Source: Lentzea terrae (GTDB lineage Bacteria; Actinomycetota; Actinomycetes; Mycobacteriales; Pseudonocardiaceae). From it: DNA of 64,000 bases. Shown here one piece after another: positions 16,805 to 25,242 of this stretch. The translations under genes were made by a program, and so were the position numbers. Where the stretch lies: contig NZ_QFWW01000024.1 in the NCBI RefSeq assembly GCF_003265345.1, positions 284,088-348,087 of the forward strand, given 5' to 3'. The stretch's first letter is position 1, and every line of letters starts with the position of its first letter. The notes under the pieces were generated by a model that did no database searches, was not told the DNA's origin, and worked only from the letters and a program-made list of their open reading frames with translations.

Positions 16805-17786
16805 GGCCGAGCGAGCCGTCCAGCCGCGGCACGCACGCGCCGTCGCGCTTGTCGGTCGCCAGGAACTCGGTGAGGCACCGGCCGATCTGCTCATGACCGA
16901 GGGCGTTGGGGTGGAACGACTCCTGCAACGCGTGCGACGAGCGCCTGTTGTCCTTCAGGCCGTCCCAGTCGACGGTCAGCCGGGTGAACCACTCGTTGTC
17001 CGGCCTGCTCGCGCACGCCTCGTGGCCCTCGCCGGCCCGCGCCAGGTCCAGGAACCGGGCGTTGACCTTCTCCGCGGCCGTGCGCAGGCCGTTCGACAGC
17101 TCCGGCACGGCCTCGTCGACGACCCACTCCAGGTCGGTGCTGCGCAGCGGGCAGCCGGACAGGTTCTGCAGCGACTTCGGCATCTTCGGCGAGACCGGCG
17201 CCGCGTACGACTGGACCACCAGCTGGTAGTCGGAGTCGAGGTAGCTCGAGTCGCGCATGGTCTGGCGGATGGCGTTGAGCGTGTTCTCGACCTTGGGAAT
17301 CATCCTGCGCACACGCTTGGACCACTCCTGCGCCACCGACGACGTGCAGTCGCTGCGCTTGCCCCACGCCTCGAAGCACTTGTTGAGCACCTCGGCGAAG
17401 CGCGGGTCGTCGTTCGCGCCGATGGCCACCACGATCGCGACAACGCGGTTCGACCCGGCGATCTTGCGCAGCTGCGGCAGCTGCTCGTTGCGCAGCTTGT
17501 CGGAGTTGGCGCCGGAGCAGGCCAGGTTGATCTTCTGGTCGGCCTCGATCGTGGCCTTCGCGATCTCGGCGTCGCGCGAGCGGTGGCACCAGTTGCCGCC
17601 GTCCTCGCCGTTGGTGCCGGGCTCGTAGTTGCCGGCGCCCTCGCCGGACATCGTGCTGTCGCCGAGCGCCACGACCGCGGTCCTCGACTCGCGGTCCGGT
17701 TCCGAGGGCGGTGGGAACGGGTGGTCGCTCACGACCAGCAGGATCGTGAGCAGGCCGATCATCGCGAGGGGTAGGGCTTTGCGCAT
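16788..17786 (-). CDS. SGNH/GDSL-family secreted hydrolase
   Basis: A protein of 332 residues starting at ATG 17786 (MRKALPLAMIGLLTILLVVS), which gives a proper signal or anchor sequence; the open frame upstream to 17936 is not supported. The catalytic blocks of the SGNH family are present. Block I is VALGDSTMSGEGAGNY with the nucleophile serine in GDS. Block III is VVAIGANDDPRF with the glycine/asparagine pair. The Asp-x-x-His pair is represented by HPNALGHEQIGRCL near the C-terminus. Several cysteines (WCHRS, LACSGAN, CFEAW, SDCTSS, SGCPLR, ACASR, GACVPR) suggest disulphides, as in actinomycete secreted SGNH esterases and lipases. The substrate is unknown; a cell-envelope or lipid ester is likely. 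Confidence 0.8.
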   Translation of the reverse strand: MRKALPLAMIGLLTILLVVSDHPFPPPSEPDRESRTAVVALGDSTMSGEGAGNYEPGTNGEDGGNWCHRSRDAEIAKATIEADQKINLACSGANSDKLRNEQLPQLRKIAGSNRVVAIVVAIGANDDPRFAEVLNKCFEAWGKRSDCTSSVAQEWSKRVRRMIPKVENTLNAIRQTMRDSSYLDSDYQLVVQSYAAPVSPKMPKSLQNLSGCPLRSTDLEWVVDEAVPELSNGLRTAAEKVNARFLDLARAGEGHEACASRPDNEWFTRLTVDWDGLKDNRRSSHALQESFHPNALGHEQIGRCLTEFLATDKRDGACVPRLDGSLGLTTEN

Positions 17787-17815
17787 CGCGAGCCAGTTTA
17801 CCGGCGCCGCCAACT

Positions 17816-18033
17816 TCAGAAGTGCAGGCCAGACCACATGGCGTCCCACCGTCCGAACACCGAGAACGGAATCGCGAACCACAGCGCGACCGCCCCGCCC
17901 GCGCCCGCGAGCGCCGCCCACAGGTTGCGCGAGCACAACGCAGCCCGAACGCGATGGCGAGCACCCATCCCGCGGTGAGCGTCAAGAGCACGCCGAGCAC
18001 GTACGAAAGTCCGATTTGGACGACGAGTCTCAC
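17816..18033 (-). pseudogene. small two-helix membrane protein, apparent one-base frameshift
   Basis: Two adjacent frames each carry one convincing membrane segment. From GTG 18033, VRLVVQIGLSYVLGVLLTL and AGWVLAIAFGL give helix one. In the next frame RNLWAALAGAGGAVALW and FAIPFSVFGRW give helix two, ending at 17816. The switch occurs near 17945, where CTGCGTTG would need one extra base to keep one frame. Read together they make a sensible protein of about 72 residues with two helices. Either the gene is damaged or the sequence has a one-base error; no slippery run is seen that would suggest programmed shifting. It sits between the SGNH hydrolase and the divergent GlxA-type regulator. Confidence 0.45.
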
Positions 18034-18142
18034 CGATCGAGTGTGGCAGTTCGTCGAACGCCGCATGTCCGTTTCGGTGGGTGGCCGAATGCGAGGGGGA
18101 TAAGTCGTTGCCGCCATCACCGCTGATGGGGAAAGTGGAGGT

Positions 18143-19105
18143 GTGGGGAATCTGAGGGAAATAGTTGTGGTCGGTTACGACCGCACCGCGTTGCTGGACC
18201 TGGCGGGACCCGTCGAGGTGTTCCAAGCAGCGAACTACGGGGCCGACCGGTACCGGGTCACGGTGGCCACGCTCGGGGGCGGCCCGTTCACCGCGACGGC
18301 GGGGGTGCGGATCGAGGCAGGAGCGGACCTGCGCACGCTCGACCGCGAGATCGACACCCTGCTGGTCGTCGGCGGCTGGGGCTACGACGAGGCCGCGGCG
18401 GACGCGGTGCTCACGACGAACCTGCGGCGGCTCGCGCTGAAGTCGCGGCGGGTCGCGGGCGTCTGCACGGGCGCCGTCGTGCTGGCAGGCGCCGGGCTGC
18501 TCGAAGGACGGCGGGCCACGACGCACTGGGCGTTCACCGGCGAGCTGGCGAACCGCGGGGTCGAGGTCGAGCCGGACGCGATCTTCGTGTGCGACGGGCA
18601 GGTCGCCACGTCGGCAGGGGTGACGGCGGGCATCGATCTCGCGCTGGCCATGGTCGAGCAGGACCACGGCCCAGGGCTCGCCCGCAGGATCGCGCAGTAC
18701 CTGGTCGTCTTCCTGCAGCGGTCCGGCGGCCAGTCGCAGTTCAGCGTGCACACCCGGTCGCGGCCGGTGTCGGACGACTCGCTGCGCGCGTTGCTCGACG
18801 ACATCCACGCCGACCCGACCCGCGAGTGGACGGTGCCGGTGATGGCGCGCGAGGCGATGATGAGCGTGCGGCACTTCGCCCGCGTCTTCTCGCGCAACGT
18901 GGGCGTCTCGCCCGCCGTCTACGTCGAACGAGCCCGCGTCGAGGCGGCCGCCGACCGGCTGGCTTCGAGCGGTGACTCGTTGGACGTCGTCGCCCGCTCC
19001 TCCGGTTTCGGCTCGGCCGAGACCCTGCGGCGGGCCTTCCTGCGCGTGCTCGGCGTGTCGCCGGGCAGCTACCGCGCCCGTTTCCGGACAACTGGGGTTG
19101 CCTGA
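18143..19105 (+). CDS. GlxA-type transcriptional regulator (DJ-1/PfpI domain plus AraC HTH)
   Basis: A protein of 320 residues. The N-terminal part (about 5-185) is a DJ-1/PfpI domain: IVVVGYDRTALLDLAGPVEVF, the nucleophile-elbow cysteine in VAGVCTGAVVLAGAGLL, then RRATTHWAF and TSAGVTAGIDLALAMVE. The C-terminal 100 residues are an AraC/XylS double helix-turn-helix: WTVPVMAREAMMSVRHFARVFSRNVGVSP and SLDVVARSSGFGSAETLRRAFLRVLGVSPGSYR. GTG 18143 is used; a GTG at 18170 has GAGGGA in front but would cut off the first strand. The stop overlaps the next gene's ATG (TGATG), which encodes another DJ-1/PfpI protein. GlxA-type regulators often control a neighbouring catabolic or detoxification gene; the ligand is unknown. 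Confidence 0.85.
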   Translation: MGNLREIVVVGYDRTALLDLAGPVEVFQAANYGADRYRVTVATLGGGPFTATAGVRIEAGADLRTLDREIDTLLVVGGWGYDEAAADAVLTTNLRRLALKSRRVAGVCTGAVVLAGAGLLEGRRATTHWAFTGELANRGVEVEPDAIFVCDGQVATSAGVTAGIDLALAMVEQDHGPGLARRIAQYLVVFLQRSGGQSQFSVHTRSRPVSDDSLRALLDDIHADPTREWTVPVMAREAMMSVRHFARVFSRNVGVSPAVYVERARVEAAADRLASSGDSLDVVARSSGFGSAETLRRAFLRVLGVSPGSYRARFRTTGVA

Positions 19106-19725
19106 TGGAAGCAACGTTCGTGCTCTACCCGAACATGACCGCACTGGACTTCGTCGGCCCGTTCGAGGTGCTCGGCTCGGTGCCGGTCGTCTCGACGCGG
19201 TTCGTGGCCGCGTCGCTCGATCCGGTGAAGTCCGACAACGGGCTGTCAGTCGTGCCGACGGACACGTTCACTTCGGTGAAGTCCACCGACATCGTCGTGG
19301 TGCCGGGCTCCAGCCACTGGAGGGAACTGCTCGCGGACTCCGGCGGCGTCGTCGAGTGGCTGCAGGAGGTCCACCCGACGACGAAGTGGACGACGTCGGT
19401 GTGCACGGGGTCGACGTTGCTCGCCGAGGCCGGGCTGGTCTCGAAGGCGACCACGCACTGGGCCGCGCGGGAGGACCTGACCGCGCGCGGCGTCGAGGTG
19501 TCCGAGGACCGAGTCGTGTTCGACGGCAAGGTCGTGTCGGGCGCTGGTGTGTCGGCGGGCATCGACATGGCGTTGCGGCTGGTCGAGGCCGAGTTCGGCG
19601 AGATGGTCGCGCAGGCCGTGCAGGTCGGCATCGAGTACGACCCGCAGCCGCCGCGGTCCTACGACTCGATCCCGCCGGAGGTCGCGCAGGGTCTCAAGGC
19701 CGCGTTCGAGTCACGTCAGGCCTGA
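19105..19725 (+). CDS. DJ-1/PfpI family protein (isonitrile hydratase-like)
   Basis: A protein of 206 residues with a single DJ-1/PfpI domain. It starts EATFVLYPNMTALDFVGPFEVLG; the LDFVGP aspartate corresponds to the acidic residue beside the reactive cysteine in this superfamily. The nucleophile elbow SVCTGSTLLAEAGLV carries that cysteine, followed by KATTHWAAREDL and GAGVSAGIDMALRLVE. The arrangement is like the isonitrile hydratase branch and like the N-terminal half of the regulator encoded just before it, so the two may have arisen by duplication. ATG 19105 overlaps the upstream stop. The last 15 bases overlap the convergent response-regulator gene. The substrate is not known. Confidence 0.8.
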   Translation: MEATFVLYPNMTALDFVGPFEVLGSVPVVSTRFVAASLDPVKSDNGLSVVPTDTFTSVKSTDIVVVPGSSHWRELLADSGGVVEWLQEVHPTTKWTTSVCTGSTLLAEAGLVSKATTHWAAREDLTARGVEVSEDRVVFDGKVVSGAGVSAGIDMALRLVEAEFGEMVAQAVQVGIEYDPQPPRSYDSIPPEVAQGLKAAFESRQA

Positions 19726-20355
19726 CTGGACCGCGAACACGACGAGCTGGGCGCGATCGCGTGCGCCCAGTTTCACCATCGCCCGCGACACGTGCGTGCG
19801 CACCGTCGCGGGCGAGATCACCAGCCGCGCCGCGATCTCGTCGTTGGACGCGCCGGACGCGACGTGCCGCATGATCTCCCGTTCGCGCTCGGTCAGCTTG
19901 TCCAGGTGCGGCACGGGCCGGGCGGAGGCGCCGGACGCGAACCGGTCGATCACCCGGCGCGTGACGGACGGCGACAACAACGACCCGCCGTCGGCGACGA
20001 CGTGCACTGCGCGCAGCAGGTCGGTGGGGTCGGAGTCCTTCACCAGGAAGCCGGACGCGCCGGTCCGCAGCGCCTCGAAGACGTACTCGTCGAGGTCGAA
20101 CGTGGTGAGCATGACGATCCGGACGTCCGCGCACGACGGATCGGCCGAGACGCGGCGCAGCACTTCGAGACCGTCCAGCAGCGGCATGCGGATGTCCAGG
20201 AACACCACGTCCGGCTTGACCGACTGGATCAGCGACAGGGCTTCGCGGCCGTCCGCGGCCTCGCCGGCGAACTGCACGCCGTCCTCGGTCTCGATCAACG
20301 TCCGCAGTCCCATCCGGACCAGCGGCTGGTCGTCGGCCACCACCACGCGAATCAT
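19711..20355 (-). CDS. NarL/LuxR-type response regulator
   Basis: A protein of 214 residues. The receiver domain (1-120) has DD at 8-9, the phosphoacceptor Asp54 in VVFLDIRMP, Thr in VMLTTFD and Lys in FLVKDSDP. The C-terminal LuxR helix-turn-helix reads LTEREREIMRHVASGASNDEIAARLVISPATVRTHVSRAMVKLG. Its ATG overlaps the stop of the histidine kinase gene as ATGA (20352-20355), so kinase and regulator are translationally coupled. The divergent ABC transporter starting at 21504 is a plausible target, as in many NarL/ABC pairs (inference). Confidence 0.92.
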   Translation of the reverse strand: MIRVVVADDQPLVRMGLRTLIETEDGVQFAGEAADGREALSLIQSVKPDVVFLDIRMPLLDGLEVLRRVSADPSCADVRIVMLTTFDLDEYVFEALRTGASGFLVKDSDPTDLLRAVHVVADGGSLLSPSVTRRVIDRFASGASARPVPHLDKLTEREREIMRHVASGASNDEIAARLVISPATVRTHVSRAMVKLGARDRAQLVVFAVQSGLT

Positions 20356-21416
20356 GACGGCAACGGTATCCGGGCGATCACCGCGAAGCCGTCGTTTCGC
20401 GGACCTGCCTCCAAGGTGCCGCCGTAGCTCTCGGCGCGGGTGCGCATGCCGGTGATGCCATGGCCTTCGGTGAACGGTTTGGGCGTGCCGCTGTCGGCGA
20501 CCTCGACGACGAGCTCACCGCGCACGGCGTAGACGCGGACCGACGCCGTGACGCCGGGGGAGGAGTGGCGCAGCACGTTGGTGAGGGACTCCTGCACGAT
20601 CCGGTAGACGGCCAGCTGCAGGTTGTCGGGCAGCTCCAGGTCCTGCACCTCGACGGAGACCTCCAACCCGGCCTCGCGCATCCGGGTGGCCAGCGCCGGG
20701 ATGTCGGCGAGTGACGTCGTCGGGCGCAGTGGTGCCTCGCCGCGCAGAGTGTCCAGTTCGGACCGCAGACCGTCCAGAGCTTCCTTGCTGGTGTCGCGGA
20801 TCGCTTCGAGTGACGCGCGGGCCTTCGCCGGGTCCTTGTCCAGCACGTACAACGCCACGCCCGCCTGCATCGCGATCACCGAGAGACCGTGGCCGACGAC
20901 GTCGTGGACCTCCTGGGCGAGCCGAAGCCGTTCGGAGATCACGGCTCGCTCGCGTACGTCCACAACGGACTTCTTGCGCAGCTTCATCAGCACACCCGCG
21001 GCGGCGGGCAGCAGGATCCAGCCCGCCGACCAGGTGATCCACGACGTCACCGTGTCGTTCCACCACGGCAGGATCGCCAGCGCGTAGAGCAGGGCGCATC
21101 CGGCGGCGAGCTCGACGGTCGAGTACACGGCCACCGCGTACATCGCCGCGACGCCGCTGACCAGGATCGGGCCGAACGGGTAGCCCATCGCCAGGTACAC
21201 CGCGATGGCCACGGTGGTCATGCCGAACGTCCACAGCGGACGGACCGAGCGGAACAGCAGGCCGGTGGCCGCCACCGTGATGAGCACGTAGGCGAGCACG
21301 TCGAGGGAGACCCCGTTCTGCAGGCGTGCGGCGAACCGCGTGCCGGCGAGGCCGAAGAACAGCAGCGCCACGGTCAGCGCCATGTCCTGCCATTTGATCC
21401 GCATGGTGCTGACCAT
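20352..21416 (-). CDS. HisKA_3-type sensor histidine kinase
   Basis: About 354 residues from ATG 21416; ATG 21404 is an equally possible start and neither has a clear ribosome site. The N-terminal 145 residues contain about five membrane helices with almost no extracytoplasmic loops, so the signal is probably sensed within or at the membrane. The dimerisation domain carries His171 in LAQEVHDVVGHGLSVIAMQAG. The HATPase domain shows YRIVQESLTNVLRHS (N box), VADSG and GHGITGMRTRAESYGG (G box). It pairs with the response regulator overlapping its stop. The intergenic region to the ABC ATPase gene is about 90 bases and should hold both divergent promoters. Confidence 0.9.
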   Translation of the reverse strand: MVSTMRIKWQDMALTVALLFFGLAGTRFAARLQNGVSLDVLAYVLITVAATGLLFRSVRPLWTFGMTTVAIAVYLAMGYPFGPILVSGVAAMYAVAVYSTVELAAGCALLYALAILPWWNDTVTSWITWSAGWILLPAAAGVLMKLRKKSVVDVRERAVISERLRLAQEVHDVVGHGLSVIAMQAGVALYVLDKDPAKARASLEAIRDTSKEALDGLRSELDTLRGEAPLRPTTSLADIPALATRMREAGLEVSVEVQDLELPDNLQLAVYRIVQESLTNVLRHSSPGVTASVRVYAVRGELVVEVADSGTPKPFTEGHGITGMRTRAESYGGTLEAGPRNDGFAVIARIPLPS

Positions 21417-21503
21417 ACGACCGGGCGCGTACGCAGATGTGCGTATCTTCATGACGCTCCGCAGCGGACGACCGGGACGCCCGGCGAGCACACGATTGGT
21501 CCC

Positions 21504-22364
21504 ATGATCGTGACGACGGAGAAGCTGACGAAGCGCTACGGCGACCGCGCCGTGGTGGACGAGGTCAGTCTGTCCGTGCGGCGGGGCGAGGTCTACGGGT
21601 TCCTCGGTCCCAACGGCGCGGGCAAGACGACCACGATCCGCATGCTGCTGGGGCTGGTGAAGCCGACCAGCGGAACCGCTCGGGTGCTCGGTGAGACACC
21701 GGGCACGCCCAAGGCGTTGCTCAAGGTCGGGTCGCTGATCGAAGGGCCCGGTTTCTACCCGTACCTGTCCGGCCGCGACAACCTGCGCGTGCACGCGGCG
21801 CGGCGCGGCGTGCACAAGACACACGTGGAAGCGGCCTTGGAACAGGTCGACCTCGTGGGTGCGGCGAACGAGAAGTTCCGCCGGTACTCGCTCGGCATGA
21901 AGCAGCGGCTCGGCGTCGCCGCGGCCCTGCTCGGCGAGCCGGAGCTGCTGATCCTGGACGAGCCGACCAACGGCCTCGACCCGGCGGGCATGGCCGACAT
22001 GCGCGACCTGGTGCGCGCGTTGGCGGCCCAGGGGCAGACGGTGCTGCTGTCGAGCCACGTGCTCGGCGAGGTCGAGGAGATCTGCGACCGGGTCGGTGTG
22101 ATCTCACAGGGCCGGTTGGTCGCCGAGAGCACGGTCGAGCAGCTGCGCGGCGACACCGTGCTGCTGATCCGCGCAGACCCGATCGAGAAGGCGCACGTGC
22201 TGATCGAGGGCAGCTCGTTGCACGGCGATGTGCTGCACGTGCGCGAGACGGACGCGGGTGCGCTGGTGCGGGCTTTGGTGCACGCCGACGTGGACGTGCA
22301 GGAGGTCCGGCCGCTGCGCCGGACGTTGGAAGAGGTCTTCTTCGAGATGACGGGAGCGGCGTGA
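21504..22364 (+). CDS. ABC transporter ATP-binding protein
   Basis: A protein of 286 residues. Walker A is GPNGAGKT (35-42), the Q-loop region is GSLIEGPGFYPYLSGRDNL, the signature reads RRYSLGMKQRLGVAAALL, Walker B is LLILDEPTNGLDPAGM and the switch histidine is in VLLSSHVLGEVE. The C-terminal 70 residues are the short regulatory tail typical of DrrA/CcmA-like exporters for drugs, peptides or lipids. It is followed directly by its permease gene. The GlxA, two-component and ABC genes together look like a response unit against an envelope-active compound, though no substrate is evident. Confidence 0.92.
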   Translation: MIVTTEKLTKRYGDRAVVDEVSLSVRRGEVYGFLGPNGAGKTTTIRMLLGLVKPTSGTARVLGETPGTPKALLKVGSLIEGPGFYPYLSGRDNLRVHAARRGVHKTHVEAALEQVDLVGAANEKFRRYSLGMKQRLGVAAALLGEPELLILDEPTNGLDPAGMADMRDLVRALAAQGQTVLLSSHVLGEVEEICDRVGVISQGRLVAESTVEQLRGDTVLLIRADPIEKAHVLIEGSSLHGDVLHVRETDAGALVRALVHADVDVQEVRPLRRTLEEVFFEMTGAA

Positions 22365-23179
22365 TGGGCAGCGTGAAGGCGGAGCTGCTGCGGCTGTGGA
22401 AGTGGCCGGCGACGTGGGTGCTGATCGGTGTCTGGCTGGTGATGACGCTGACGTTCGGCTACCTGTTCAACTACCTCGCGTTGAACGGCGGCACGAACAC
22501 GCGTGACCTCTCGCAGCAGCAGCTGATCAGCTCGATGCAGCCGGAGAACGTGGGCGCGGCCGTCGTGCGCGGCCTGCCGATGTTCGGCGGCGCGATCATC
22601 CTGGTGCTGGCCGCTTTGGCGGTGGGCAGCGGTTACGGCTGGGGCACCTGGAAGACCACGCTGACCGCCGGTCCGCGCCGGGTCTCGGCGATGGCGGGCA
22701 CGCTCGGCGCGTTGGCGATCATCGTGGTGATCCTGGTGGCGCTGACTCTTTTCGTGAACCTCGGCGCGGCGATCACGGTGGCGTCGGTCGAGGGCTGGGA
22801 CTGGAGCTGGCCCGGTGTCGGGGTGTTCGAGGCTCTGGGCGCGTCACTGCTGATCGCCGCCATGTGGACGGGGTTCGGCGTGTTCCTCGGCGTGGTCACC
22901 AAGGGGCCCGCGCTGGCCGTCGGGCTCGGGCTGATGTGGGCGATCGTCACCGAGAACCTGTTGCGCGGCGTGGGTTCCCTGCTCGGGCCGGTCGAGGACC
23001 TGACCAAGGTCCTGCCCGGTGGTTCCGCCGGCAACCTGGCCGGTGCCGTCGGCGGATCCGGTGCGCCCGGCGTGCTGACCGACCTGAGCGGAACTACCGC
23101 GGCCCTGTTCCTCGTTGGCCACGTGGTGGTCTTTGTCGGTGTGGCGACGCTTTTGAAGGTGCGCCGCGACCTCGTATAG
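22364..23179 (+). CDS. ABC-2-type transporter permease
   Basis: A protein of 271 residues from ATG 22364, which has GGGAG eight bases upstream; GTG 22361 (GTGA overlap) is the alternative. Six membrane helices are visible: WVLIGVWLVMTLTFGYLF, MFGGAIILVLAALAVGSGYG, LGALAIIVVILVALTLFV, VFEALGASLLIAAMWTGFGVFLGVV, GLMWAIVTENLL and ALFLVGHVVVFVGVATLL. The central GYGWGTWKTTLTAGPRR motif is typical of ABC-2 permeases that work with DrrA-like ATPases. The gene makes one exporter with the ATPase before it. Its last 336 bases are also open on the opposite strand as the tail of a membrane-protein gene. Confidence 0.88.
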   Translation: MGSVKAELLRLWKWPATWVLIGVWLVMTLTFGYLFNYLALNGGTNTRDLSQQQLISSMQPENVGAAVVRGLPMFGGAIILVLAALAVGSGYGWGTWKTTLTAGPRRVSAMAGTLGALAIIVVILVALTLFVNLGAAITVASVEGWDWSWPGVGVFEALGASLLIAAMWTGFGVFLGVVTKGPALAVGLGLMWAIVTENLLRGVGSLLGPVEDLTKVLPGGSAGNLAGAVGGSGAPGVLTDLSGTTAALFLVGHVVVFVGVATLLKVRRDLV

Positions 23180-23509
23180 GGCCACCGCGGCCCAGGTGAT
23201 GGCGAGCACGACCGCGACTCCGGTGGGGTAGTCGCGGTCGTGCAGGCCCGGGTTGACCGCGCCGCTGTGCCGGCGCCACAGCAACGGGATCGCCAGGACG
23301 CCCAGGATTCCGGTGGTCACGAGTCCGATGCCGATCGATGCTCGTTTGACGATCAGGCCGGACGCTCCGACGAGTGGGGCGATCAGGACGTCGTGCACGA
23401 TCACGCCGCCTGCCAGCCAGACCAGCAACTCGATGGTGATCTGGGGGAGGAGGAGCCAGGCGCCCCACGCGGCCAATCCGACTCCCAGTGCGCCGACTGC
23501 GAACCTCAC
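22844..23509 (-). CDS. small polytopic membrane protein with long overlapping tail
   Basis: GTG 23509 overlaps the stop of the molybdopterin-enzyme gene as GTGA (23506-23509). About 115 residues then form four membrane helices: VRFAVGALGVGLAAWGAWLL, IELLVWLAGGVIVHDVLIAPLVGAS, IGIGLVTTGILGVLAIPLLW and GVAVVLAITWAAVALYEVAAHL. From about residue 115 (HLQKRRHTDKD) the frame stays open to 22844, wholly antisense to the ABC permease gene, and that part is hydrophilic and of shadow-like composition. The real gene may once have ended near 23170; the present reading gives 221 residues. No known domain is recognised. Coupling to the molybdoenzyme suggests an electron-transfer or anchoring partner (inference). 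Confidence 0.55.
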   Translation of the reverse strand: MRFAVGALGVGLAAWGAWLLLPQITIELLVWLAGGVIVHDVLIAPLVGASGLIVKRASIGIGLVTTGILGVLAIPLLWRRHSGAVNPGLHDRDYPTGVAVVLAITWAAVALYEVAAHLQKRRHTDKDHHVANEEQGRGSSAQVGQHAGRTGSADGTGQVAGGTTGQDLGQVLDRPEQGTHAAQQVLGDDRPHQPEPDGQRGPLGDHAEEHAEPRPHGGDQQ

Positions 23510-24540
23510 CGGACCTCCAACGAGGTGACCCACTTTGTCTGCAACACACCTGGCCGGTTCGGGGCGATGAGCCGGCACGGGTAGCCGTGGTCGGGGCTGA
23601 GCTCCTCGCCGTCGAGCTGGAGTGCCAGCAGTGTCAACGGATCCTGCGCGAACGCCTCCGGCAGCGTCGTCGCCCGGTACAGCCCCTCCTGCTCCAGCGA
23701 CTCGACCCTGACGTCGCCCCGGGGCACCAGCTCGGCGATCCGCACGCCGGTCCACGTCGCGTTCTGGCTCCACCCCTCGACACAGGCGATCGGCAGCTCG
23801 ACCGTGGTCTGCGGCATGGCTTTGAGGTCCGCCAACGAGTAGCTCTTCGTGCCGACCTGCAACCGCCAGTCCGGTGGCACCACGATGTTCGCGGCCTTCG
23901 CCGTGCGGTTGACGGGCAGTGCACCTGGCGAACGCCACGCCAGCACCGAGATGTTGCGCAGCCACGGCACCGTGACGCCCGCCGTCGCGACGACCGCCAC
24001 GCCCGTTGTCAGCGCGGTCGTGCGCAGGAAAGCCCGGCGGGACAGGATGGTCTTCTCGGTCGACTTGGGTTCCAGGGAGCGCCGGATCACCGGGATCTTC
24101 ACGGCGATGTGCAGCAGCAGTGCACCGATCGCGATGTACGCCACGGCGTAGTGGGCAGTGGGGAAGTAGAACGACCACGGGTAGTTCTGCGCGGCGTTGA
24201 ACAGGCCGGTGACCAGCTCGAAGAACGACGCCCCGATCAGCACGAAGATCGAGCCGCGTTCGAGGGCGTGCGGCACGTTGCGGACGAGCGGTCGTTCGAA
24301 GAGCTTGGGGTAGACGGTCCACAACTTGGCCAGCAGCAAGGGAATCGACGCGACGCCGGAGATCACGTGCACGCCCTGGGTGACCCGGTAGAGGTCGACG
24401 GGCCGGGTCGGCCACGGCCAGTCGTGCTGGACGCCGTGGCTGAGCAGTCCGGTGACGAAGCACAGCCCGAACGTGATGCCGAGCCACGTGCCGACCCGGC
24501 TGGTCACGCCCGTGTGGTGGGCGGGGGCCCGGAATCTCAC
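23506..24540 (-). CDS. molybdopterin-dependent oxidoreductase with N-terminal cytochrome b-like membrane domain
   Basis: A protein of 344 residues from GTG 24540, which overlaps the methyltransferase stop as GTGA. Residues 1-155 hold four membrane helices with histidines at spacings suggestive of haem ligands (LSHGVQHDW, QGVHVISG, PTAHYAVAY, LLLHIAVKIP), as in cytochrome b561-like units. A twin-arginine-like SRRAFLRTTALTTGVAVVATAGV at 168-190 gives a fifth helix that leads the C-terminal domain out of the cell. That domain (200-344) is the sulfite-oxidase-type molybdopterin fold, with the molybdenum-ligand cysteine 253 in ELPIACVEGWS and GYPCRLIAPNRPGVLQTKWV at the end. The likely reaction is an outside-facing oxidoreduction coupled to the membrane quinone pool. 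Substrate unknown. Confidence 0.82.
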   Translation of the reverse strand: MRFRAPAHHTGVTSRVGTWLGITFGLCFVTGLLSHGVQHDWPWPTRPVDLYRVTQGVHVISGVASIPLLLAKLWTVYPKLFERPLVRNVPHALERGSIFVLIGASFFELVTGLFNAAQNYPWSFYFPTAHYAVAYIAIGALLLHIAVKIPVIRRSLEPKSTEKTILSRRAFLRTTALTTGVAVVATAGVTVPWLRNISVLAWRSPGALPVNRTAKAANIVVPPDWRLQVGTKSYSLADLKAMPQTTVELPIACVEGWSQNATWTGVRIAELVPRGDVRVESLEQEGLYRATTLPEAFAQDPLTLLALQLDGEELSPDHGYPCRLIAPNRPGVLQTKWVTSLEVR

Positions 24541-25148
24541 AGCTTCTCCCAGCAGGCGAACCAGCGTCCGGCGCGTTCTGCCTGCCACAGCAGGAAGAAC
24601 CCGTCGGCCGGCACCGACTCGGCGTCGCTCCAGGCCCACGGGAACCACTGGCCGAGCGTGCCCTCGGTCCGCACGCGGGCGTGGCCGACCGTGAGCCCGG
24701 ATCCGGGCTGCTCCACCTCGACGACGACGGTTCCGCTGGGCTTGAGCAGTTGCCGGACGCGGCGCAGAAGTGCCGCCGGGTCGCCGCCGATGCCGATGTT
24801 GCCGTCGGCGAGCAGGACGTGGTGCCAGCGCCCTTCGCTGGGCAGGAGGTCGAACACGTCGCGCCGGATCGCGAGGCCGCCGCGCGCGGTGGTGCGGCGG
24901 ATCGCTTCCGGGGAGACGTCGACGCCGAGTGCCTGGACACCGCGGGCCAGGAGGGCGGCGACGAGACGGCCAGGGCCGCAGCCGACGTCGAGGGTGGGAC
25001 CGGTGCAGGCGTCGAGGAGGAGCTCGTCGCCGGCGTCCGCGTCGGCGTGCCAGCGGGAGACACTCAGCTCGCGAGGGGTGGTGCGGGGGCTCGGGCCGGC
25101 GAGGTCGAGCCAGCTGGGGTGGCCTTGGAGGGCTTGGTCGAACATCAT
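24537..25148 (-). CDS. class I SAM-dependent methyltransferase
   Basis: A protein of 203 residues. Motif I is LDVGCGPGRLVAALLARGV and motif II is ALGVDVSPEAI. The post-motif DVFDLLPSEGRWHHVLLADGNIGIGGDPAALLRRVRQLLKPSGTVVVEVEQPG contains the motif IV and VI equivalents. There is no signal or membrane segment. ATG 25148 or 25145 begins MMFDQALQGHPSWLDLAGPSPRT. The gene follows the DUF2064 gene on the same strand after a gap of 94 bases that contains a small hairpin near 25209-25221, and its stop overlaps the start of the molybdoenzyme gene. The acceptor is unknown. The gene order suggests it modifies a product of the neighbouring glycosyltransferases. Confidence 0.85.
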   Translation of the reverse strand: MMFDQALQGHPSWLDLAGPSPRTTPRELSVSRWHADADAGDELLLDACTGPTLDVGCGPGRLVAALLARGVQALGVDVSPEAIRRTTARGGLAIRRDVFDLLPSEGRWHHVLLADGNIGIGGDPAALLRRVRQLLKPSGTVVVEVEQPGSGLTVGHARVRTEGTLGQWFPWAWSDAESVPADGFFLLWQAERAGRWFACWEKL

Positions 25149-25242
25149 CCGGCCACCGCCCGGCTGCTGAGGGCCGAAAAATGTCGGTGCCGTCTGGGAG
25201 AATGGATCCAGGGGACCCCTGTGCGAGCCTGTCGGACGGGCG

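Noticed and set aside
22844..25063. A 739-codon leftward open frame
   Set aside because: It is a chance fusion of the real membrane-protein frame with shadows of the molybdoenzyme and methyltransferase genes, which are read in other frames with clear domains.
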